This document shows, piece by piece, positions 14,353 through 22,342 of a DNA stretch of 32,506 nucleotides (positions within the stretch are counted from its first letter, which is position 1; every line of letters starts with the position of its first letter). The notes under the pieces are model-generated. The model had not been told where the DNA came from, searched no databases, and was given only the letters and a program-made list of their open reading frames with translations. Made by a program: the position numbers and the translations under genes. This DNA is from an uncultured Collinsella sp. GTDB lineage: Bacteria; Actinomycetota; Coriobacteriia; Coriobacteriales; Coriobacteriaceae. The DNA is taken from NCBI GenBank assembly GCA_958438955.1, contig CAUBTS010000015.1, positions 1 through 32,506 on the forward strand, written 5' to 3'.

Positions 14353-16652
14353 GTGCGACCGAGCGCGAGCATGTGATGCCTCCGCGGCCCCTGATTCCGT
14401 GGACGATGGCCCTGTGTGCCGGCATGTGCATGAGCTGCGCCTTGGTGCTCAACGTGGCCGCTGATGCGCTGCTGAGGGAGCGGGCGCTGGCAGTCGGGCC
14501 GCTATGGGCCATTCCCGTTGCGGCGGCGGTATTCGTTGTGCTGGCTCAATCTTGTGCGCGGCTTGCCCCTTGGAAGCGGTGGCTGTATGCCGCGTCCGTC
14601 GGTCTCGTGGCGGGAGCGGTCGTCTCGGCGTGGTGGGCTGTGGGCGCGCTAAGCGCCTCGAAGGCGCTCGACGGTCGAGCGGCAAGCAGCCTTGAGTTTG
14701 TCGTGCAGGGTGATCCATCCATAAACGACGACGTGTATTCCTATACCTGCGAGGCACGCGCGGACGGTAAGAACTTGGCAACGGTTCGCCTATCGTGCGA
14801 CCTCGAGCTCAAGTTCGGGGCGCGCGTGCGTGTTATCGGTCGCGTTTCACGTTTTGAGAACGATGCGTATGGACGATCGCGCGTGCTCCGAGGCGAGGTG
14901 CGCAAGGTTAAAGCCGTTCGAGTTGTGTCGGTCGATGAGGGCTCTCCGGGGCCGCTGCTTCGGCTGCGAAATGGGCTGCTTGCATCCATCGCGTCTGCGA
15001 CCGACCCGGCGCGTGCGCTCATAGCTGGTGTCGTCTGCGGTCGTTCGGCCGAGCTGCGCGCCCAGCCGGCGGGCGACTGGTTTTCGGTGACGGGAACGGC
15101 GCATCTTATTGCCGTCTCGGGCAGCCATTTGGCTATCGTGGGGTTTGTAATCGAGGGTGTATTGCAAAAGACTCGGTGCTCACGTGGTCTTCAGCGGGCG
15201 ATATTGGCGATAACGCTTGTTGGCTACGCTGCCTTTACGGGCGCGTCTCCCTCGGCCGTGCGCGCGTGCTGCATGGTGTTCGCGACGCTTGTCGTAAACG
15301 GCGCGGGGCGTCGCCGGCACGGCGCATCGGCACTCTTCGTAACCATGTCCATCTTTGTGCTACTGCGGCCGACGGTGCTGTTCGAGATGGGCTTTCAGCT
15401 TTCATGTGCCAGCGTCTTAGCCATTCTGTGCTTTTGCCCCTATGCGACCTACGCTTTGGGTGAACTGGGTGTGCCATCGGGCGTTGCCAGCATGCTTTCC
15501 GTCACGCTGTGCTCGCAACTGGCGACACTTCCCATTACCATTCCTGCATTCGGTACGTTCTCGCTCATTGCTCCGTTGGCAAATGCGGTCATCGGTCCGG
15601 TGGTGAGCGTACTGCTTGCTTTGTCCATCGTGCTGGTTCCCTTTTCGCTCGTGGGACCGTTGCGGACTTGGGCGCTCGTTGTGCCCATGATTGCCGCCCG
15701 TTGCGCGCTGTTTTTCGAGCAGCTGTTTGCCGCCGTGCCGGGTGCATCCGTGAGCGTGCCGCCCGATAGCATGTGGATTTACCTAGTGCCGTGTTTGCTG
15801 GCGGTTCTGCTTGTCCGGTGGCCGCGTCCCCGTGCACGTCCTATGGCGGTGGGGCTTGCATGCCTGGTGCTCTTGGCTGCGATTCCGTACGTCTACTGGG
15901 ATCGATTCGCTCCGCCTTCGGTGACGGTGCTCGATGTGGGCCAGGCCGATGCGATTCTTATCCGCCAGGGCGGCGCAGTAGCACTCGTCGACTGCGGGCT
16001 CGACGAGCGCGTGGTGGCGGCGTTGGTCCGCAATAACGTGCACCATATCGATGCCGTCTTTGTGACGCATTGGGATGAGGACCACTGGGGTGGTCTGCCT
16101 GCCGTGCTCGAACAGCTTTCGGTCGGAACGATTGCCGTGGCGGCTGATGCGCTGGAGGATGCTCCTGCCGAGGTGTTGAACCGACCTGGCGTGGAGTATC
16201 GGCAGGTGCGCCGTGGGGATACAGTCGACATCGGCTCATTTTGCGCCTGCGTGATGTGGCCATTCGAGTCCGTGGATGGCGAGGGAAATGAGGACTCGCT
16301 TGTCCTGCTGCTCTCTTATATTCAGGAAGGCAAGGGCCTGCGTATGCTCCTCACCGGCGATGCCGAGCTCGACCAAGAACGGGAATTCGTGCAGGAGGTG
16401 GGGGATATCGATGCCCTTAAACTTGGGCATCACGGCTCTAAGGTTTCAGTCGATGGTGAGTTGCTGGACGTCCTGAAGCCCGAGCTTTCCCTCGCGAGCG
16501 CGGGCGAGGGGAATCGATACGGCCATCCGTCCGACGCCTGCATCGATGCCGTTAAGGAAGCGGGCGGCGTGTTCGCGTGCACTATCGAACACGGCGACAT
16601 TACCGTCACGCCGACTGCGAATGGCTTTGCGATGCGATGCCAGCGACCGTGA
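14349..16652 (+). CDS. comEC: DNA internalisation channel ComEC/Rec2
   Basis: 767 residues. The N-terminal third has several membrane segments and a DUF4131-like soluble domain; the competence domain (about 215-480) includes TGTAHLIAVSGSHLAI, a hallmark of the family, and many transmembrane helices; the C-terminal part is a metallo-beta-lactamase fold starting at VTVLDVGQADAILI with HWDEDH (574-579) and LTGDAE and LKLGHHGS. ComEC forms the pore through which single-stranded DNA enters the cytoplasm, and the MBL domain may degrade the other strand. The start is at the ATGA overlap with comEA. Both genes being intact suggests capacity for DNA uptake, although no pilus genes are in view. Confidence 0.95.
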   Translation: MSATEREHVMPPRPLIPWTMALCAGMCMSCALVLNVAADALLRERALAVGPLWAIPVAAAVFVVLAQSCARLAPWKRWLYAASVGLVAGAVVSAWWAVGALSASKALDGRAASSLEFVVQGDPSINDDVYSYTCEARADGKNLATVRLSCDLELKFGARVRVIGRVSRFENDAYGRSRVLRGEVRKVKAVRVVSVDEGSPGPLLRLRNGLLASIASATDPARALIAGVVCGRSAELRAQPAGDWFSVTGTAHLIAVSGSHLAIVGFVIEGVLQKTRCSRGLQRAILAITLVGYAAFTGASPSAVRACCMVFATLVVNGAGRRRHGASALFVTMSIFVLLRPTVLFEMGFQLSCASVLAILCFCPYATYALGELGVPSGVASMLSVTLCSQLATLPITIPAFGTFSLIAPLANAVIGPVVSVLLALSIVLVPFSLVGPLRTWALVVPMIAARCALFFEQLFAAVPGASVSVPPDSMWIYLVPCLLAVLLVRWPRPRARPMAVGLACLVLLAAIPYVYWDRFAPPSVTVLDVGQADAILIRQGGAVALVDCGLDERVVAALVRNNVHHIDAVFVTHWDEDHWGGLPAVLEQLSVGTIAVAADALEDAPAEVLNRPGVEYRQVRRGDTVDIGSFCACVMWPFESVDGEGNEDSLVLLLSYIQEGKGLRMLLTGDAELDQEREFVQEVGDIDALKLGHHGSKVSVDGELLDVLKPELSLASAGEGNRYGHPSDACIDAVKEAGGVFACTIEHGDITVTPTANGFAMRCQRP

Positions 16653-16660
16653 CGACGTCG

Positions 16661-16690
16661 TTGGCGTGTGGTGGGCCCCTGGGCTAGAAT
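16661..16690 (+). promoter_or_regulatory. Promoter of holA
   Basis: TTGGCG (16661-16666), 18-nt spacer, TAGAAT (16685-16690). Transcription would start near 16697, about 34 nt before the holA ATG. Confidence 0.55.
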
Positions 16691-16730
16691 GGCACGGAGC
16701 GAATACGAAGGCCTGCGGGAGGGGAGCGCA

Positions 16731-17693
16731 ATGTCCGAAACCGGTCTGCTGCCGGCATATCTGATCGTCGGTACCGACGGAGTCAAGCGCGATCACGCCG
16801 TCTCGCGTATGAAAGCGCGTCTGGAAAAGTCGGGTATGGTCGAGTTCAACCTCGACGAGCGCGACATGACCAAGGACCCCGATATCGAGTCGATTATCGG
16901 ATCGCTTAACACCTTTCCGATGGGCAGCGAGTTTCGCCTGGTAATCCTTGATGGCTGCTCAAAGCTCGCCAAGGCGGTCTCGGAGCCGCTCGTCGAGTAT
17001 CTGGCGGGTCCCAGCCCCACAACGGTTTGCCTCATAATCGCCGATTCGCTTGCCAAGAACACGCGCCTGTACAAGGCAATCGCCAAGATTGACAAGAAGG
17101 CCGTGATCGATTGCTCCGGCACCAAGCGCTGGGAGCTTCCGCGCCGCGTGCAGCAGATGGCGACGCAGCATGGCAAGTCGATCTCGACGGCGGCCGCCGA
17201 GGAACTTGTCTCGCGTTCGGGTGAAAACACTCGCATGCTCGATAACGACTTGGCTAAGCTTGCCCAAATGGTTGAGGCGCCTCAGATTGAGCTTGCCGAT
17301 GTGGAACGCTGGATCGTGCGCACGGCCGAAGTCCAGCCCTGGGACTTTCTCAACGCGGTTTCGGCCCGTGACATGCGCCGTTCGCTCGAGCTCTTCAATC
17401 TATTGCCCGCCAAGAGCTACGTGTGGACTTACACATTGCTGTGCGGCCGCATCCGCGAGCTAATCGTTGCCAAGGCGCTCGATGCGCGTGGACAGGGTCG
17501 TGAGCTGGCCGCAACGCTCAAGCTCCAGTCCTGGCAGGTCAAGAATCACCTGACCTGGGCACGTCGCTTTTCGATGGCAGAGCTCGTTGCCGCGCTCGAG
17601 GGCGCGGTCGATGTGGAGCTCGCGCTCAAGGGTTCGGCCGATTCTCAGACCGCGCTTTTGCTCTGGATTACGAACATCTTGAGAAAATCGTGA
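16731..17693 (+). CDS. holA: DNA polymerase III subunit delta
   Basis: 320 residues. Delta opens the beta sliding clamp within the clamp-loader complex. The family is divergent; evidence is the AAA+-like layout without Walker motifs, the stretch FNLDERDMTKDPDIESIIGSLNTFPMGSEFRLVIL typical of HolA N-termini, the GENTRMLDNDLAKL segment, and location after comEC as in many Gram-positive bacteria. ATG 16731 (MSETGLLPAYLIVG) has GGAGGGGAG just upstream; a GTG at 16668 overlaps the promoter and is rejected. Confidence 0.92.
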   Translation: MSETGLLPAYLIVGTDGVKRDHAVSRMKARLEKSGMVEFNLDERDMTKDPDIESIIGSLNTFPMGSEFRLVILDGCSKLAKAVSEPLVEYLAGPSPTTVCLIIADSLAKNTRLYKAIAKIDKKAVIDCSGTKRWELPRRVQQMATQHGKSISTAAAEELVSRSGENTRMLDNDLAKLAQMVEAPQIELADVERWIVRTAEVQPWDFLNAVSARDMRRSLELFNLLPAKSYVWTYTLLCGRIRELIVAKALDARGQGRELAATLKLQSWQVKNHLTWARRFSMAELVAALEGAVDVELALKGSADSQTALLLWITNILRKS

Positions 17694-17742
17694 TGATACC
17701 TGCCTATTTGACAAATTCGTTCTATCCCTTTGAGGGGGAGCG

Positions 17743-17751
17743 TGCTATAGT
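17743..17751 (+). promoter_or_regulatory. Extended -10 promoter of rpsT
   Basis: TGCTATAGT, identical to that of rpmB. A perfect TTGACA (17708-17713) lies 32 nt upstream, too far to act as its -35. A start near 17757 gives a leader of about 70 nt. Confidence 0.6.
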
Positions 17752-17756
17752 AGGCG

Positions 17757-17804
17757 CTTGCATGACCTCACCGTGTCTCAGAGGTGTCATACATTTTTTG
17801 CAAG
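17757..17804 (+). promoter_or_regulatory. rpsT leader hairpin with U-run, possible attenuator
   Basis: ATGA-CCTC (17762-17769) pairs with GAGG-TG-TCAT (17781-17790, 2-nt bulge) and is followed after 3 nt by T6 (17794-17799), the layout of a terminator lying before the gene. CTTGCA (17757-17762) can instead pair with TGCAAG (17799-17804), which includes the last T. This suggests premature termination or S20-responsive control, not demonstrated. Confidence 0.4.
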
Positions 17805-17826
17805 GAACTCGAAAGGAACTCCAGAA

Positions 17827-18093
17827 GTGGCAAACATCAAGTCTCAGAAGAAGCGTATCCGCACCAATGAGGCAGCTCGCATGCGTAACAAGGCTGTCAA
17901 GTCCGAGCTCAAGACGCTGACCAAGCACGTCCAGTCCGCCGTCGCCGAGGGCGACGCCGAGAAGGCCCAGGCTGCACTCAAGACCGTCACCAAGCGTCTC
18001 GACATGGCTGCCGCCAAGCATGTTATCCACAAGAACCAGGCTTCCAACCGCAAGTCCGGTCTTGCCAAGCTCGTGAACAGCATCAACGCCTAA
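17827..18093 (+). CDS. rpsT: 30S ribosomal protein S20
   Basis: 88 residues, MANIKSQKKRIRTNEAARMRNKAVKS..., a very basic helical protein that binds 16S rRNA near the bottom of the small subunit. The GTG start at 17827 is chosen because the conserved ANIKSQKKR begins there and AAGGA lies 9 nt before; a non-ATG start is a known feature of rpsT in some bacteria and is linked with autoregulation in E. coli. It has its own promoter and is followed by a strong terminator. Confidence 0.97.
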   Translation: MANIKSQKKRIRTNEAARMRNKAVKSELKTLTKHVQSAVAEGDAEKAQAALKTVTKRLDMAAAKHVIHKNQASNRKSGLAKLVNSINA

Positions 18094-18128
18094 GTTGTAA
18101 ATTTCACATCACACAGATTACGCGCATA

Positions 18129-18164
18129 AATGGAGCCTGTTTTATGGAACAGGCTCCATTTTTT
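18129..18164 (+). terminator. Intrinsic terminator of rpsT
   Basis: A perfect 13-bp stem, AATGGAGCCTGTT (18129-18141) and AACAGGCTCCATT (18148-18160), with a 6-nt loop, running into TTTTTT (18159-18164). Confidence 0.93.
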
Positions 18165-18167
18165 GTA

Positions 18168-18182
18168 CCGCTCGGGTAAGAT
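18168..18182 (+). promoter_or_regulatory. Promoter of lepA, apparently leaderless
   Basis: CCGCTCGGG followed by TAAGAT (-10, 18177-18182), with the lepA ATG only 7 nt downstream (18190), so the transcript would begin at or next to the start codon. No Shine-Dalgarno sequence is present. CCGCTCGGGTA recurs upstream of the first dnaJ gene. Confidence 0.5.
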
Positions 18183-18189
18183 AGTCCGC

Positions 18190-20001
18190 ATGAATACTTC
18201 AATTGACATTTCCCACATCCGCAACTTCTCGATTGTTGCGCACATCGACCATGGCAAGTCCACGATCAGTGACCGCATTCTCGAGCTCACCCATACCGTC
18301 GACGAGCGCGATATGGAGTCGCAGCTGCTCGACACTATGGATATCGAGCGCGAGCGCGGCATCACGATCAAGTCCAATGCCGTTCGCGTGTCCTATGACG
18401 CCGACGATGGCGAGACGTATCAGTTCAATCTGATCGATACGCCGGGCCACGTGGACTTTACCTATGAGGTCTCGCGCTCGCTGGCAGCCTGTGAGGGCGC
18501 GGTGCTCGTTGTCGACGCCACACAGGGCGTCGAGGCACAGACCGTCTCCAACGCGACGCTTGCCATGAACGCCAATCTGGACATTGTGCCGGCCATCAAC
18601 AAGATCGACCTGCCCTCGGCCCATCCCGACGAGGTTAAGACCGAGATCGAGGATGACCTGGCGATCCCTGCCGATGATGCCGTGTGCGTCTCGGGCAAGA
18701 CCGGCGAGGGCATCCACGATCTGCTGGAGTCCATTGTCTTTTTGATCTCTCCGCCCAAGGGCGATGCGAACGCGCCGCTCAAGGCACTCATTCTGGATTC
18801 GTACTTCGACGAGTATCGTGGCGTCGTCGCCACGGTGCGCATCTTTGACGGCTCCATCAAAAAGGGCGATACCCTGCGCATGATGCAGGCAAAGGGCGAC
18901 TTTTTGGTCGATGGCGTGGGCGTCAAGCGTCCCGCCGAGACCCCGGTCGACGCGCTCACGGTCGGCGAGGTCGGATACGTGGTCACGGGCCTGAAGGACC
19001 CCGAGGCCGTTCGCGTGGGCGATACCCTCACGTGGGCGTCGAATCCCTGCCCCGAGCCGCTTCCCGGCTACCGCGAGGCCAAGCCCATGGTCTATACGGG
19101 CCTGTTCCCGATCGATAACAAGGACTACGAGAACCTGCGTGACGCGCTCGATAAGCTGCACGTCAACGACCCGTCGTTGGTGTGGGAGCCCGAGACCTCG
19201 GTGGCGCTCGGCTTTGGCTTCCGCGTGGGCTTCTTGGGCCTGCTGCATATGGAGGTCGTCAAGGAGCGCCTGGAGCGCGAGTTCAATCTTGACCTCATTG
19301 CCACGAGCCCCTCGGTGGACTATCACGTCTACAAGACTGACGGCGAGATGATTGATGTCCGCAGCCCGCAGGATCTGCCCGAGGCTACGCGCATCGAGCG
19401 TATCGAGGAACCCTACCTCAAGGCCAAGATTATCTGCCCGCCCGAGTATACGGGTGCCGTCATGCAGCTCGCTATCGAGCACCGCGGCATTACTACCGAC
19501 ATGATTCATCTCACGAGCAAGTCGGTCGAGATGCGCTTTGATATGCCGCTCGCCGAGCTCATCTTGGACTTCTTTGACCAGCTCAAGAGCCGTACCAAGG
19601 GCTATGCCTCGCTCGACTACGAGTTCAACGAGTATCGTCCCTCCGAGCTCGTCAAGCTCGATATCTTGCTTTCGGGCGACGAGGTGGACGCGCTGTCGTT
19701 TATCGTCCACAAGGACAAGGCCTACGGTCTTGCCCGCGGCCTATGCGACAAGCTCAAGGAGATTATTCCGCGTCAGCTGTTCGAGGTGCCCATTCAGGGT
19801 GCTATCGGCAACAAGATCATTGCCCGCTCCACCGTCAAGGCGCGTCGCAAGGACGTGCTTGCTAAGTGCTACGGCGGCGATATTTCGCGTAAGCGTAAGC
19901 TGCTCGAGAAGCAGAAAGAGGGCAAGAAACGCATGAAGGCCATCGGCTCGGTCGAGGTCCCGCAGGAGGCCTTTATGGCGATTCTCAAGGTGGACGAGTA
20001 G
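18190..20001 (+). CDS. lepA: Elongation factor 4 (LepA) GTPase
   Basis: 603 residues. LepA is a ribosome-binding translational GTPase related to EF-G, linked to back-translocation and 30S biogenesis. G-motifs: AHIDHGKST (17-25), DTPGH (83-87), NKID (137-140). Domains II, III and V and the LepA-specific C-terminal domain follow; the end KCYGGDISRKRKLLEKQKEGKKRMK is family-defining. An in-frame ATG at 18130 lies in the rpsT terminator and is rejected; the conserved protein begins at IRNFSIVAHIDHG shortly after ATG 18190. dusB follows after 4 nt. Confidence 0.98.
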   Translation: MNTSIDISHIRNFSIVAHIDHGKSTISDRILELTHTVDERDMESQLLDTMDIERERGITIKSNAVRVSYDADDGETYQFNLIDTPGHVDFTYEVSRSLAACEGAVLVVDATQGVEAQTVSNATLAMNANLDIVPAINKIDLPSAHPDEVKTEIEDDLAIPADDAVCVSGKTGEGIHDLLESIVFLISPPKGDANAPLKALILDSYFDEYRGVVATVRIFDGSIKKGDTLRMMQAKGDFLVDGVGVKRPAETPVDALTVGEVGYVVTGLKDPEAVRVGDTLTWASNPCPEPLPGYREAKPMVYTGLFPIDNKDYENLRDALDKLHVNDPSLVWEPETSVALGFGFRVGFLGLLHMEVVKERLEREFNLDLIATSPSVDYHVYKTDGEMIDVRSPQDLPEATRIERIEEPYLKAKIICPPEYTGAVMQLAIEHRGITTDMIHLTSKSVEMRFDMPLAELILDFFDQLKSRTKGYASLDYEFNEYRPSELVKLDILLSGDEVDALSFIVHKDKAYGLARGLCDKLKEIIPRQLFEVPIQGAIGNKIIARSTVKARRKDVLAKCYGGDISRKRKLLEKQKEGKKRMKAIGSVEVPQEAFMAILKVDE

Positions 20002-20005
20002 GTCC

Positions 20006-21049
20006 ATGGCACTTTCTGAATACAGCAAGCGGTTGCTTGGCGCCTATGCCGAGCAGCCGTTCCTTATGGCTCCCATGGCGGGCGTGACCGATCCCGCCTA
20101 TCGCATCATGTGCCGCCGTCGCGGTGCCCATCTTGCCTATAGCGAGATGGTGAGCGTGGCGGGCCTTGCCTATGCCAGCAATAAGACGTGGCGCCTGGTA
20201 CTGCCGGCCGATGAGGAGCAGCAGATCTGCGTGCAGCTCTTTGGCTCCAAGCCCGATCAGTTTGCGAGCGCTGTTGCTGCCGTCGAGGAGCGTGTGGGCG
20301 ATCGCCTGTCGCTGATCGATATCAACATGGCCTGCCCGGCTCGCAAGGTCGTCACCAAGGGCGAGGGCTCGGCGCTTATGCGCACTCCCGATCTGGCCGA
20401 GCAGATCGTCGAGGCGGCGGTGGGCGCGGCGCATGTGCCCGTGACCGTAAAAATCCGTAAGGGCTTTTACGCCGAAGACCGCAACGCCGCGACGTTTGCC
20501 CAGATGCTTGAGGGAGCAGGGGCCGCCGCGGTGGCGGTACATGGTCGCTGCGCCACGCAGCTCTATACGGGCCAGGCCGATTGGTCGGTCGTCGATGAGG
20601 TGGCCGACGCCGTCGAGATTCCCGTTATCGGTTCGGGCGATGTGTTCTCGGCAGAGGACGCTGCTGAGCATCTGCAAAGCTCGGGTGCCAGCGCGGTGTT
20701 TATCGCGCGCGGCATCTACGGCAATCCATGGGTGTTCGGCGATGCCCGAGCCCTTGCACTCGATGGCACGCCGGTTCCTTCTCGCTCCTCGGTTGAGCGC
20801 CTGGATGCCCTGCGCGAGCACCTGACGCTCACGCACGAGCTGTTGCCGCTCATGTCGCGTGCCCGCACGTACGCAAGCTGGTATCTAAAGGGCATGCCCC
20901 ATGCTGCCGCCTGGCGCGCTCAGGTGGTGCGTTGCTCCACATACGAGGAGTTCATGGCACTGGTCGATGATATCGAGCACGATGTGGTGGCCTGTGAGGC
21001 CGCACTTGCCGCCGGCGAGTCGGTGCCCGCTCATCCGTTGGAGGCCTAA
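20006..21049 (+). CDS. dusB: tRNA-dihydrouridine synthase
   Basis: 347 residues, FMN-dependent TIM barrel with a C-terminal helical tRNA-binding domain. It reduces uridines in the tRNA D-loop. Signature MAPMAGVTDPAYRIMC (21-36) at the start, catalytic C110 in INMACPARKVVTKGEGSALM, and HGRCATQLYTGQADW later. The subfamily (DusB) is inferred from overall similarity to Gram-positive enzymes. It starts 4 nt after lepA and is followed by hemW after 2 nt, so the three genes are likely one unit. Confidence 0.92.
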   Translation: MALSEYSKRLLGAYAEQPFLMAPMAGVTDPAYRIMCRRRGAHLAYSEMVSVAGLAYASNKTWRLVLPADEEQQICVQLFGSKPDQFASAVAAVEERVGDRLSLIDINMACPARKVVTKGEGSALMRTPDLAEQIVEAAVGAAHVPVTVKIRKGFYAEDRNAATFAQMLEGAGAAAVAVHGRCATQLYTGQADWSVVDEVADAVEIPVIGSGDVFSAEDAAEHLQSSGASAVFIARGIYGNPWVFGDARALALDGTPVPSRSSVERLDALREHLTLTHELLPLMSRARTYASWYLKGMPHAAAWRAQVVRCSTYEEFMALVDDIEHDVVACEAALAAGESVPAHPLEA

Positions 21050-21051
21050 CG

Positions 21052-22284
21052 GTGGCCGTTACCGCGCTGTACGTGCATGTGCCGTTTTGCGCCCAAAAAT
21101 GCCGGTACTGTGACTTTGACTCACGCAGTTTTGCTCCGTGCAACATGAGCGTTGCGCTCGATACCTATTTTGAGCAGTTGTATGCGCGCCTCGATGCTTT
21201 TGGCGACGCAGGCGCGCTTGCACAGATCCGCACCGTCTATGTTGGCGGCGGCACGCCGTCGCTGGCGGGGGAGCGTTTGGTAGAATTTGCCCGGCGTATC
21301 TCTGCGTGGTGCAAGCCTGTTGAGTTTACCTGCGAGGCCAATCCCGAATCGCTGACCGCAGAGCTTGCCACTGCGCTTGCCGGGGTGGGTGTCACGCGCG
21401 TCTCTCTGGGCGTGCAAACGCTCGATAACGCCGAACTTACCGCCATCGGCCGCATTCACGATGCCGATCGGGCGCTCGCTGCCATCACGACGGTCAAGGA
21501 CGCTGGGCTTGTCGTGTCGTGCGACCTGATGTGCGGCCTTCCCGGGCAGACCGACCTAAGCTGGCAGCGCACACTCGATGGCGTGTTGGCGGCGGCGCCG
21601 CATCATGTGTCGGTGTACCCGCTCACGCTCGAGGAGGGCACGCCGCTCTATCGCATGGCGTGTCGCGACGAGTCGCTCGAGCCCGACGAGGATTTTCAGG
21701 CTGCATGCATGGATGCGGCGCGTGAGCGCCTGAGTGCGGCCGGCTATCACCCGTATGAGGTGGCAAGCTACGCGCTCGACGGCCATGAGTGCGCCCACAA
21801 CATTGCCTATTGGACCGGACAGGGCTATCTGGGTTTGGGCCGCTCTGCCGCCGGTATGCTCGACGCCGAGGATTTCGATCGCTTGGCCGGGCTGTTTCCC
21901 GACGTGCTTGCTCGCGGCGATGCGTATCGCGTGCGCTTGGTGCAACGCGACGATGCCGCGACGACGTTTGATGCCGAGTATCTGTCGCAGCGCGAGGCGG
22001 CGGCCGAGGATTTGATGCTTGCCTGTCGCATGACGCGTGGCATTGGGCCCGATCTGTTGGTTCGCTCGGCAAGCGTGATCGCTGCAGATGAGTTGGCGGC
22101 GGCCTGCGACCGTGCGGTCGAGTTGGGCCTTGCCACCTGGGTGCCCGATCATATTGAAGGACATGCGGGGCGCGTCACCTCGAAAGACGTTATCGCAGGT
22201 CGCGTCCGTGCTCGTTTAGCGCCCACTCACTTGGGCTGGCTCGATGGAAATGTGCTGTTCGAGCTGTTTTGGGGTCTAGCCTAG
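21052..22284 (+). CDS. hemW: Radical SAM heme chaperone HemW
   Basis: 410 residues. The radical SAM motif CxxxCxxC is C13, C17, C20 (FCAQKCRYCDFDS); the cluster is followed by DF as in HemW, not by GC as in true coproporphyrinogen dehydrogenase HemN. The segment AHNIAYWTGQGYLGLGRSA is typical. HemW binds heme and is thought to insert it into respiratory proteins; it is not a coproporphyrinogen oxidase. GTG 21052 follows the dusB stop after 2 nt. The next gene is a dnaJ paralogue, preserving the common hemW-chaperone linkage. Confidence 0.93.
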   Translation: MAVTALYVHVPFCAQKCRYCDFDSRSFAPCNMSVALDTYFEQLYARLDAFGDAGALAQIRTVYVGGGTPSLAGERLVEFARRISAWCKPVEFTCEANPESLTAELATALAGVGVTRVSLGVQTLDNAELTAIGRIHDADRALAAITTVKDAGLVVSCDLMCGLPGQTDLSWQRTLDGVLAAAPHHVSVYPLTLEEGTPLYRMACRDESLEPDEDFQAACMDAARERLSAAGYHPYEVASYALDGHECAHNIAYWTGQGYLGLGRSAAGMLDAEDFDRLAGLFPDVLARGDAYRVRLVQRDDAATTFDAEYLSQREAAAEDLMLACRMTRGIGPDLLVRSASVIAADELAAACDRAVELGLATWVPDHIEGHAGRVTSKDVIAGRVRARLAPTHLGWLDGNVLFELFWGLA

Positions 22285-22285
22285 G

Positions 22286-22300
22286 CCGCTCGGGTAGAAT
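22286..22300 (+). promoter_or_regulatory. Promoter of the first dnaJ paralogue
   Basis: CCGCTCGGG followed by TAGAAT (22295-22300). The 11-mer CCGCTCGGGTA is identical to that before lepA. It begins 2 nt after the hemW stop. The transcript would start near 22307, about 36 nt before the ATG. No CIRCE element (TTAGCACTC-N9-GAGTGCTAA) is seen. Confidence 0.5.
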
Positions 22301-22342
22301 TACCGCAATATATACGCTGCTGTGAGCAGGAGGTTGCCGCGC

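Noticed and set aside
17708..17713. Perfect TTGACA as the -35 of rpsT
   Set aside because: It is 32 nt from the TATAGT, and no -10 occurs at 16-18 nt.
22286..22342. CIRCE element for HrcA control of dnaJ
   Set aside because: No TTAGCACTC-type inverted repeat was found before either dnaJ gene.
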